A stretch of 64,000 nt of DNA, taken from NCBI RefSeq assembly GCF_917627385.1, contig NZ_CAKJTL010000042.1, forward strand, positions 1 through 64,000. Direction: 5' to 3'. This DNA comes from Protofrankia sp. CiT1 (GTDB lineage Bacteria > Actinomycetota > Actinomycetes > Frankiales > Frankiaceae). Within the stretch, counting starts at the first letter, position 1. Every line of letters starts with the position of its first letter. The notes under the pieces are model-generated. The model ran no database searches. It worked only from the letters and a program-made list of their open reading frames with translations, and was not told the DNA's origin. The position numbers and the translations under genes were made by a program. Shown here in pieces: positions 1-8,120 of this stretch.

Positions 1-1006
1 TTGAGGGTGGGCTCGCGGGCCGGGGCAGGCTCATCCAGTAGACTTGCCGCCTGCCCTGCGCTGACCAGATCTGCATGACCACGATCGCCCGTCGGCGGTA
101 CTCGGCCAGCCACTGGGGTGATCCGGTCGCGAGTGTGCTGCCGTCCGGCAGGGTGATTCCCTGTGCGTCATTGCCGCCGAGGGCGACCACAACCGCCTCT
201 GGATCGCTGTTGGTGACCTGCTCGCGGGCGTGAACGGCCCAGTCGAAGAAATCCGGGCGCACCAGGCCGGTGCCGGCATGGGTGTCGGTGTCCGCGTGGA
301 TGGTCCCGTTGGAGCCATGCACGATCGACGGTCCGATACTGTCGCTCAGCGAGTCTCCGGTCACGAGGAGACGCAGCGGGTTGGCGGCGTCGGGATGGCG
401 CCGCGGCGGTATCGCCATGTCAGCCGGGGCGGATGGCGCGGCGGGGGACGGCCCAGCGGATCCGGGTTTCGCCGCGGCGGGCATCGCGGATGGACGCGCT
501 GCCGGGAGACCGTGCTCGGCGGCACCCGCGTGGGCGGAGCTGTCGGTGCCAGCCTGCAGCACGGGTGGTGGCGGAGCCGTCGGGTCGGTGGCCGCCAGCT
601 CCGACGAACTGGCGGAGGCCCCGCCATGGCCGAATGCCGACGCGAGTTCCCGGGGGATCGCGTCGAGCCCGACCACGTTGGTGATCCGGTCGAGCGGACG
701 CCCCACGCCGAGCACGATGCTGCGGATCAGCCCGGGTGACATGCCTTCGCCGGCATGGACCATGCCGGCGGCGTCGAGGACGAGCAGCAGGCTGAGGCTG
801 GTGACCACAAGCCTGAATGCCTGTCTGGCTGACACCGTGCCGCCGGGCGCGGCCCCTGGCGGGCGGCGGGCGTTATCGGCATCCATCCGCCCGGCATGTC
901 GTGTGCCGGGGAGCAGCGCGGTTGTCTCCGTGTTCAGCTGGATTTTCGGATCGCTGTGCGTGTGCCCGCAGGCCGCCGGCTCCTGAATCGGCTCCAGCTC
1001 GCTCAT
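1..1006 (-). CDS. SGNH/GDSL hydrolase-like protein (DUF459 type), C-terminus off the left edge
   Basis: This frame is open from an ATG at 1006 to the window edge, so only about 335 N-terminal residues are visible. A hydrophobic segment near residue 70 (LVVTSLSLLLVLDAAGMV) looks like a membrane anchor and is followed by an Ala/Pro-rich linker. The catalytic region then begins with LRLLVTGDSLSD (block I, nucleophile Ser) and continues to VVALGGNDAQG (block III, oxyanion Asn). The Ser-Asp-His block that would complete the triad lies beyond the edge. Downstream of an MBOAT gene on the same strand, the likely role is as an AlgJ/AlgX- or OafB-like partner that moves acetyl groups onto an extracytoplasmic glycan. 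The family call is firm; the acetylation role is inference from context. Confidence 0.8.
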   Translation of the reverse strand, partial: MSELEPIQEPAACGHTHSDPKIQLNTETTALLPGTRHAGRMDADNARRPPGAAPGGTVSARQAFRLVVTSLSLLLVLDAAGMVHAGEGMSPGLIRSIVLGVGRPLDRITNVVGLDAIPRELASAFGHGGASASSSELAATDPTAPPPPVLQAGTDSSAHAGAAEHGLPAARPSAMPAAAKPGSAGPSPAAPSAPADMAIPPRRHPDAANPLRLLVTGDSLSDSIGPSIVHGSNGTIHADTDTHAGTGLVRPDFFDWAVHAREQVTNSDPEAVVVALGGNDAQGITLPDGSTLATGSPQWLAEYRRRAIVVMQIWSAQGRRQVYWMSLPRPASPPS

Positions 1007-1265
1007 CGTGCCCCCCAACAAGGTTGGAACCTGCTCTTCGTCATCGCTTGACCGGTGCGGCCCGCTGCTTTCATCCACTGTGCTGCTGCTTTGTCCCCGG
1101 CGCTTGTGAGGCTGGCTGCCAGAGAACATATGATCATGTTTCTGCTCGCTCCTCCGGCGGCTCCGCGGATCGTTTACGGCGTGTTTCGGATGCCTCGCGA
1201 CGCATCCACCTGGCAGCCAACAGCCCCCGCAGGGCTGCCAGCGCAGGACTGCCAGCGCCGACCAC

Positions 1266-2900
1266 TCAGAAACGGAAGTAGATAAATGGCGCTACATCCT
1301 GCCGGCCGACAATTCCGTGGGCGACCAGGACACACCCGGCGATGACGACGGCCTGGCCGAAGACGCTGAGCTGAGCGAAAATGTCCGCCGCGCGCAGCCG
1401 CCAGCTTTTCGGGACGAGCTGGGTGAGAAGCCCGGCAGCGATGGCGAACAGGACGGTACCCGTCACGAGGGGCGCCGGTCCTGATCCCGTCAGCAGCCGG
1501 ACGAAGATGTCCATGGCGCCCCCGAGGCTGGGGGAACGGAACAGGACCCAGGCCGCGCAGACGAAATGGAAGACGGCCAGGCGCCTGAGCCACAGCCACA
1601 TGACCGAACGTATCCGGGATGTCCGGGCGGCCGATCCAACGGCGGTGGCGGCGGTCGCCGTGGAGATCGTTATGGTGGTCGCCGGGGCATGGGCTTCGGC
1701 GTCGATACGGGCTTCGGGACGGCCGCCGTCCACCGGCGGCGTCCGTGGCGGCGGCACCTCCGGCCATGCGCTGGTCGAGCTGGTCGAGCTGGTCGCCGCT
1801 CCCGCTGGAGCAATCGGGCGGTGTGCTCCCCGCGATGGCATGTGAGCGGGTGGCCGGCGATGCTCGGTCCATCTGCGCTCTGCCGCCAGCCCGATCCCGT
1901 GCAGAGCGCCCCAGCCGACGTAGGTCCAGGCCGCTCCGTGCCACAGCCCGCCGATGACCATCGTGATCATGAGGTTGGCGTAGGTGCGCCGAGGGCCGCG
2001 CCGGTTGCCTCCCAGCGGTAGGTAGACGTAGTCCCGCAACCAGCGGGAAAGGGTTATGTGCCACCGTCGCCAGAACTCGCGCAGGCTGGCCGCGGTGTAC
2101 GGGCGGTCGAAGTTGTCCGGGAAGCTGAAGCCGAGCAGCAGGGCAATGCCGATGGCCATGTCCGAATAGGCGGAGAAGTCGCAGTAGATCTGCACGCCGT
2201 AGCCGTAGATCGCGACCAGTACCTCCAGCGACGAGTGCTGGCTCGGGGTGTCGAAGACCGGATCGACGATCTGTGTGGCAAGCAGATCCGCGAGCGCGGT
2301 CTTCTTGACCAGGCCGCCGACGATCAGAAAGGCAGCTCGGGTGACCGGCACCTGGCCCGGGTCGCGCGGGGTGGCCAGCTGGGGGATGAACTCACTGGCC
2401 CGCACGATTGGCCCGGCCACGAGATGTGGGAAGAAGGCCTGGTAAACAGCGAAGTCGATCGTCTTCGCCGGGCGGATGTGCCCACGCTGGACGTCAATGG
2501 CGTATGACATCGCCTGAAAGGTGAAGAAGGAGATGCCGACCGGCAGCGCGACCTGAAGCAGCGGGAGCGGCGCGGGCAGGCCGATGCGGTTGAGCATCCG
2601 GTCGACCGAGAGAGCGAAGAAGCCATAATACTTGAACCAGCCGAGCAGGCTCAGATCGCACGCGATCGTCGCGGTGAGGATGCGCCGGTCCGGCCAGCGG
2701 GCCAGGGCGAGTGCGGCCGTCTGGTTGACGGCGGTTGAGGCGATCAGGAGCACAACGAACCGTTTATCGGCATATGCGTAGAAGAAGTATGATGCGCCCA
2801 GGATGAAGAGCTTCCACCGGCGCGGGTGGGGCATCAGTAGCCAGGAGCCCGCCATGACCGCGGTGAAGAACGCGGCAAACTCGATTGTCGGGAAGAGCAT
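1266..2900 (-). CDS. MBOAT-family membrane O-acyltransferase (AlgI-like)
   Basis: A 544-residue polytopic membrane protein. It carries the AlgI/DltB-type signatures: FPHLVAGPIVR near residue 155, FWRRWHITLSRWLRDYVYLPL near 275-295, and the catalytic His in GGLWHGAAW near residue 321, close to where AlgI has its essential His. Such enzymes pass an acyl (usually acetyl) group across the membrane to a glycan or lipid carrier. Residues about 350-420 form a low-complexity, Thr/Ala/Pro/Ser-rich insertion that interrupts the membrane core and is not typical of the family; it may be a long cytoplasmic or external loop. The SGNH-hydrolase gene follows 259 bases downstream on the same strand, which is the classic pairing. 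The substrate cannot be read from the sequence. Confidence 0.9.
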   Translation of the reverse strand: MLFPTIEFAAFFTAVMAGSWLLMPHPRRWKLFILGASYFFYAYADKRFVVLLIASTAVNQTAALALARWPDRRILTATIACDLSLLGWFKYYGFFALSVDRMLNRIGLPAPLPLLQVALPVGISFFTFQAMSYAIDVQRGHIRPAKTIDFAVYQAFFPHLVAGPIVRASEFIPQLATPRDPGQVPVTRAAFLIVGGLVKKTALADLLATQIVDPVFDTPSQHSSLEVLVAIYGYGVQIYCDFSAYSDMAIGIALLLGFSFPDNFDRPYTAASLREFWRRWHITLSRWLRDYVYLPLGGNRRGPRRTYANLMITMVIGGLWHGAAWTYVGWGALHGIGLAAERRWTEHRRPPAHMPSRGAHRPIAPAGAATSSTSSTSAWPEVPPPRTPPVDGGRPEARIDAEAHAPATTITISTATAATAVGSAARTSRIRSVMWLWLRRLAVFHFVCAAWVLFRSPSLGGAMDIFVRLLTGSGPAPLVTGTVLFAIAAGLLTQLVPKSWRLRAADIFAQLSVFGQAVVIAGCVLVAHGIVGRQDVAPFIYFRF

Positions 2901-3138
2901 CGATATTCGTCCCCCCGAATATCACGTTGAGCATCAGCTGATTGACTTAAGGTAGCCGAAGGTCTGCTGGTGATGTCATGGTCACGTCCGCCATCGGCGA
3001 GGAGGCGTTCATCGGCGGCTGTTCGGTCCCGACTGTTCGGGTCCTGGCTGGGTGCTCGATTGCGTGCGTATGGGTGACCTTTGGTGGAAGTTCGATGGAT
3101 TGCGAGCGTCAGCGGCGACCGCTCGCTACCTTCCGTCT

Positions 3139-4044
3139 ATGGGCACGGTTCAGGCCAATGGCATCGAAATCGCGTACGAGCTGCACGGTGACCCCAGCGG
3201 CCTGCCGCTTCTCATCGTCAGCGGGCTGGGCCAGCAGCTTGTCGGCTGGCATCCTGATCTTCTCCGCGCGATGGTGCGCCGGGGCTTCCAGGTCGTTGTC
3301 TACGACAACCGAGACGTCGGGCTTTCCAGTCATTTCGGCCATCTGGGGCAACCTGATCTTATGGCCGCGCTGTCCGGGGACGCCGGCGTCGTTCCCTACC
3401 GGCTCTTGGACATGGCGGCTGATGCCGCCGGTCTGATGGACGCTCTTGGCTGGGAGTCCGCGCACATTTTCGGGATTTCCATGGGCGGCATGATCGCCCA
3501 GACGCTTGCGCTGCGCTTTCCCGGCCGTGTGCGCAGTCTGACGTCGGCTTCCTCGACCACGGGCAACCATGCGGAAAGCTGGCCGACTCCGGCCGCGGCC
3601 GCCGCTTTGCTGCGCCCGGCTGCGGCGGACCGCGAGGCGTTCATGGACGGAGCCGAGGAGGCGTACAGCGTCATCGGCTCCGGAGAGTTCCCCTACGACC
3701 GCGCGTGGGTGCGGGAGCGGGCCGGGCTGGCATGGGACCGCGGGTATGACCCGCAGGGGCCGGTGCGACAGCTGATCGCCATCCTGGTTGCCGAGGACCG
3801 GACGGCCGAGCTCGGCCAGCTGACGATTCCGACCCTGGTCGTGCACGGTACGAACGACCCGCTCATTCCGGTTGCCGGCGGGCGTCTCACCGCGGCCGCC
3901 GTCCCGGCCGCGGAGTTGCTGGAGATCGATGGAATGGGCCACGATCTCCCGCGCCAGGTCTGGGAGCGCCTGTTGGACAAGATCGACGATGTGGTCCACC
4001 GCGGTGAAGCGGCCAGGTCCGCAGGTAGGACCGCTATCGCGTAG
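3139..4044 (+). CDS. alpha/beta hydrolase
   Basis: A single-domain alpha/beta hydrolase of 301 residues from the ATG at 3139. The triad is visible: nucleophile Ser in GISMGGM, acid Asp in GTNDPLI and His in GMGHDLP. The oxyanion-hole strand SGLGQQLVGWH sits near residue 30. The frame extends upstream to a GTG at 3052, but those 29 residues do not resemble a hydrolase N-terminus. MGTVQANGIEIAYELHG is the normal family start, so it is preferred despite the lack of a clear ribosome binding site. The substrate is unknown. The gene is divergent from the MBOAT gene and ends in a region without further genes. Confidence 0.85.
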   Translation: MGTVQANGIEIAYELHGDPSGLPLLIVSGLGQQLVGWHPDLLRAMVRRGFQVVVYDNRDVGLSSHFGHLGQPDLMAALSGDAGVVPYRLLDMAADAAGLMDALGWESAHIFGISMGGMIAQTLALRFPGRVRSLTSASSTTGNHAESWPTPAAAAALLRPAAADREAFMDGAEEAYSVIGSGEFPYDRAWVRERAGLAWDRGYDPQGPVRQLIAILVAEDRTAELGQLTIPTLVVHGTNDPLIPVAGGRLTAAAVPAAELLEIDGMGHDLPRQVWERLLDKIDDVVHRGEAARSAGRTAIA

Positions 4045-4382
4045 TCGCATGTGACAGCCGGCGCTTGGGGATCGACGTGTTTCGACAACTGTCATCCTTG
4101 TTACTTTCCGTTACGGATCAGGTGGATACCGGGGCGCTCGCTGGGTATGTGACGGCATGACGTTGTATCATTACACGGAAGTAGGAATTGGATAAAATCC
4201 CTGCTTCTTGTTCGCATATTGCTTGCGTTGTTATGACCGACTGCTGATCCGACTGGCTGTCACGAGGGGTAAGGGTCATTCGAACAGGTCCGGTATCTGA
4301 CAGCCGTCCCGCCTGGTTCGGTGGACAACTCGGCTTCGCTGGTAGGACGGTCGAGCGTGGGCGACCGCGATGGTTCGTCCCG
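4045..4382 (+). other. gene-free stretch, probable promoter region of the GGDEF gene
   Basis: This 338-base stretch holds no convincing reading frame. It is distinctly more A/T-rich than its surroundings (about 4150-4240), as expected for an upstream regulatory region. The frame of the downstream cyclase gene is open back to a stop at 4245 but contains no ATG, GTG or TTG codon before 4383. Confidence 0.5.
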
Positions 4383-7300
4383 TTGGTCGCCGGCCTGGCG
4401 ATGATCGTGCTGCTTGCGCTGCTCGTCTTGGTGGTAGGGAAAGCAGGTCTGCGAGCGGCCGAACGGGAGCGATTGTCCGACCGTTCTCGACTGGTTGAAC
4501 GAATCGCCCAAAATGCGTCGAATATTTATGATCCGGGACAATTACGGACAGCGGTCGAGCGTTTGTCGTTCAGGCCGGGCCAGCCTGATTCCAACGCGCT
4601 GCTGCTGCGGCAGTTCCAACTGACGCCCGCTGGCGATCCGAGCCTGCTCGTCGCCCTTGTCGACCCGGCGGGCACGCCTGGGGCCGCGTTTCCCGCGGGG
4701 CATCGGCTGTCGATATCTGATCTTGGTGTGGCCTGGTCTGCCGCGCTCGCTGGCCGTGCGGCCGTGTCGCCCGTGTTCGTGCTGGATGACCGGATCGTGC
4801 GGGCCACGGTTGTGCCGGTGGGTGCTGGGCCGCCGTGGGCGATATTGGTACAGGTCGCCGACGAGGCGGTGACCCAGCGGCGCAATGAGCAGCTTGTCGC
4901 GTTCGCCGGTGCTCCCGGCGGATTCAGCGATCTTGATGCCATGGGCGTCACGCTCTCATCCTCGGACCAGGCGTCGCGGGGCCGGCGTCTGCTGGCACCG
5001 GCGGAGCTCACGGGCCTGGTTCCGGGCACGGTCCGGGTATGGACATCAGGCCGCGGCGCGGCACAGGTGACTACTTTCGCTGCCCGCCAGCGGACGACCG
5101 GCTACACGACGATCTTCCGGCAGCCCACCGCGCGCCTGTTCGCTGATCCGCGGGCCGAGCAGCGTCGCTATGATCTGCTTCTGTTCGTTATCTGTGCCGT
5201 CTGTCTGGGCGGGCTGGTCGCGTTCAGGCTGCGCCGGGAGCGGGCCGCCAAGCGCGGCCGAGCCCGAGCGCACACCGTGCTCGGCGGCATCCGGGACATC
5301 ATCGTGGTTGCCGGCGAGAACCGGGCGATGACTTTTGTCAGCCCGGCCGTCTGGGACCTGCTTGGTTATGACCCCGCTTACTGGCTCGGTTACCCGCTGA
5401 CCGACTTCGCGCACGCTGATGACGTGGAGCGGATCGAGCGGTTACTTGCCGAGCCAGGCGGTGGCACCGCTTTCGATGTGCGACTGACCATGGCATCGGG
5501 CGCCACGCGCTGGTTCGACCTGGAGACCAGTGACCTCACCGACCATCCGGCGCTGGCCGGTGTGCTGGTCACCTGCCATGAGACAGGGGAGCGCAAGAGC
5601 CTACAGGATCAGCTCAGCCACCAGGCGTCACACGACGCGCTCACCGGTATCCCCAACCGGACGCTCTTCACCAGCGAGCTGGCGGCGGCGGCCGGTGCCG
5701 CTCGTTCGGGCGGAGCGCCATTCGCGCTCCTGTTCATCGACCTCGATCACTTCAAGCCGGTCAACGACAGCCTTGGTCATGATGCCGGCGACGTGGTGCT
5801 GCGGATCGTCGCGGAGCGTCTCGTCCGGATGCTGCGCGATGGTGATGTGGCGGCCAGGCTCGGCGGCGACGAGTTCGGGATCCTGCTCGCGGGTGCGGAC
5901 GAGGCGTCAGCGGGCGCGGTCGCCGACCGGGTGATCAAATCCATCCGTGCTCCGATAGCGGTTGGAACCTCGGTCGTTCAGGTCGACGTCAGTATCGGCG
6001 TCGCGGCCTCGACGTTGCCGCTGGAGGCCCCCGAACATTTCCTGAGCGTCGCGGACCAGGCCATGTACGAGGCCAAGCGGTCAGGCAAAGGCCGGTTCGT
6101 CGTGGCGGCCGCCGCGCGGCCCAGCGCGCCAGCGGGCACGCCGGGCGTCGTGGGCCGGTCACAGATTCCCGTTATTGATCTTTCTAGCGAACCGCACCCG
6201 ACCGTGCCGCACCAGCCCACGGCCGGCACGGCTGACCGACCCCGCCGCGCATCCGGCCGGCCGGCGCCCACCGGCCGGGCTGGCCGCCATGGGTTTGATC
6301 GCCTGCTGACTCCCCTGGTCAGCGGCGGCGTCCTGCTCATGCTGGTCACGGTCATCCTGTGGCTGGAGACGCAGGCGCGTTATGGCGCCGAGCACCGGCG
6401 CATGGCCGAGCGGACAGGCCTCACGACCATCATGGCCGACTTCTCCGCGCGCATCGCCGACCCGCAGCGCCTGATCGGGCCCGCTTCGCAGGTCCCCTGG
6501 TCGCTGACTGACCAGGCACGTGACACCCAGTTGCTGCGGTCGTTCGCCGCATCGGGCTTCGGCGGGAAGAACTATGTCTGGGCGTTGGCTTCTCCCAGCG
6601 GGGGAACCCTGGCCGCGCTGCAGCCGTCCGCCACGCCGCTGCCGATCGGCCCGCTGGACGAGGCCTGGCGGACCGCGCTCGGTGGGCGGGCCGGCAACTC
6701 ACCGGTCATGACTGTCGACGGCGTCCCGCGTGACTACGTCACCATCCCGGTGATCCGGGCAGGCCAGCCAGTGGCTGTTCTCGTCATGGGTGAGTCGCTG
6801 CGGGACTCACCGACCCAGGCCAGTCTGGCGGCCGGCGGCATGCTCGGGCCCGGCCTGGGTGGCTTCTCCATTGTGGACTCCGCCGGAGCGGTCATGTTCT
6901 CCTGGAACCCCGCGCTGATCGGGCACCAGCTGGCCTTCCAGCACGACCTGGCCGGCCTGCGGGGCGGTGCGGCCAGGCAGATCCACCCGGCTGGAGCCGA
7001 TGGCCAGGTCACGCTCGCCGCCGTGATCGGAAGCCTGGCCGACGGTGGGTACGTCATCTTCCAGCAACCGGTTTCGGGCTTCTACGGAGACATCCGGTCC
7101 GGCCGGTTGCGCGGTGACGTGAGCCTGCTTGCTTGTATCGCCACCGTGGTCATCGGCTTCACCGTTCTCAGCGGTCGGCGGGAAGCGGCACTGCGCCGCG
7201 AAGAAGGACGGCTGCAAGCGCTGCTCCACAACGCGCATGACCTTGTACTTACCAGCGGTGAGGACGGCCGCATCACCTTTGTCAGCTCCGCTGTTGAAGT

Positions 7301-8120
7301 ACTGCTCGGATACCGGACCCCGTGCTATGCCGGCCGGCAGCTACTGAGCGTTGCCCATCCGGAGGACCTGGTCACTCTGGCGGAGTTCTGGCGGCTGGCC
7401 AGGGAGGTGGGTACCGCCGCGGTCCGCGACGTCCGGCTACGAGCTTTTGACGGTGGGTATCGCTGGTTCGACATCGAGGCAAGCGACCTGCGCGATCAGC
7501 CGGAGGCGGCCGGCATCGTACTGACCTGTCACGAAATCGGCGAACGCCGGGCCTTGCAGGATCAGCTGCGCCACCAGGGCCGCCATGACGCTCTCACCGG
7601 GCTGCCGAACCGGGCTGCCTTTGTCCGGCGCCTGCACGGCATCGCCGCGGACGGTGCGGTCTCGACGTTCGCGGTGCTATTTATTGATCTTGACCGGTTC
7701 AAGCCGCTGAATGACACCTATGGTCATGACGTTGGAGACAAAGTATTGCGGATCATCGGAGCCCGGCTGGGCCGGGCGCGCGGGGAGGAGGATGTGGTCT
7801 ACCGCCTCGGCGGCGACGAGTTCGCCGTTGTGCTGTGCGATGCGGACGATACGCAGGCTCACGCCGTCGCGGACCGGTTGCTTGACACGATCCGTCGGCC
7901 TATGTCCGTCGGGGTGGCGGTGGTCAGCGTTGACGCCACCATCGGCATCGCCGTGGCGGAGTCGGCCGACAGCCTCCCGGAGGTCGTCGTTCACAACGCG
8001 GATCTTGCCATGTATCGGGCGAAGAAGGCCGGCCGTAACCGTAACGCGGTGTTGATGCCCACCCCGTCGGAAGCCTCAGGTTCGGGACCGGTGGGAACGT
8101 CGTCCGCCACGTGCGTGTAG
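4383..8120 (+). CDS. double diguanylate cyclase: two membrane-sensor/PAS/GGDEF modules in one chain
   Basis: The 1245-residue chain is an internal duplication. Half 1: membrane helix (about 6-22), extracytoplasmic sensor region, second helix (about 262-282), PAS domain (about 300-415), GGDEF domain with GGDEF at residue 494. Half 2: helix near 640-660, sensor region, helix near 910, PAS near 940-1065, GGDEF at residue 1143. Both active-site motifs are intact, so each domain could make c-di-GMP. The inhibitory RxxD site is present five residues before the first GGDEF (RDGD) but is GEED in the second, so product inhibition may differ. The only usual start codon is TTG 4383, immediately before the first helix and without a clear ribosome binding site; the true N-terminus is uncertain. 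The 3' end overlaps the convergent VWA gene by 45 bases. Confidence 0.9.
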   Translation: MVAGLAMIVLLALLVLVVGKAGLRAAERERLSDRSRLVERIAQNASNIYDPGQLRTAVERLSFRPGQPDSNALLLRQFQLTPAGDPSLLVALVDPAGTPGAAFPAGHRLSISDLGVAWSAALAGRAAVSPVFVLDDRIVRATVVPVGAGPPWAILVQVADEAVTQRRNEQLVAFAGAPGGFSDLDAMGVTLSSSDQASRGRRLLAPAELTGLVPGTVRVWTSGRGAAQVTTFAARQRTTGYTTIFRQPTARLFADPRAEQRRYDLLLFVICAVCLGGLVAFRLRRERAAKRGRARAHTVLGGIRDIIVVAGENRAMTFVSPAVWDLLGYDPAYWLGYPLTDFAHADDVERIERLLAEPGGGTAFDVRLTMASGATRWFDLETSDLTDHPALAGVLVTCHETGERKSLQDQLSHQASHDALTGIPNRTLFTSELAAAAGAARSGGAPFALLFIDLDHFKPVNDSLGHDAGDVVLRIVAERLVRMLRDGDVAARLGGDEFGILLAGADEASAGAVADRVIKSIRAPIAVGTSVVQVDVSIGVAASTLPLEAPEHFLSVADQAMYEAKRSGKGRFVVAAAARPSAPAGTPGVVGRSQIPVIDLSSEPHPTVPHQPTAGTADRPRRASGRPAPTGRAGRHGFDRLLTPLVSGGVLLMLVTVILWLETQARYGAEHRRMAERTGLTTIMADFSARIADPQRLIGPASQVPWSLTDQARDTQLLRSFAASGFGGKNYVWALASPSGGTLAALQPSATPLPIGPLDEAWRTALGGRAGNSPVMTVDGVPRDYVTIPVIRAGQPVAVLVMGESLRDSPTQASLAAGGMLGPGLGGFSIVDSAGAVMFSWNPALIGHQLAFQHDLAGLRGGAARQIHPAGADGQVTLAAVIGSLADGGYVIFQQPVSGFYGDIRSGRLRGDVSLLACIATVVIGFTVLSGRREAALRREEGRLQALLHNAHDLVLTSGEDGRITFVSSAVEVLLGYRTPCYAGRQLLSVAHPEDLVTLAEFWRLAREVGTAAVRDVRLRAFDGGYRWFDIEASDLRDQPEAAGIVLTCHEIGERRALQDQLRHQGRHDALTGLPNRAAFVRRLHGIAADGAVSTFAVLFIDLDRFKPLNDTYGHDVGDKVLRIIGARLGRARGEEDVVYRLGGDEFAVVLCDADDTQAHAVADRLLDTIRRPMSVGVAVVSVDATIGIAVAESADSLPEVVVHNADLAMYRAKKAGRNRNAVLMPTPSEASGSGPVGTSSATCV

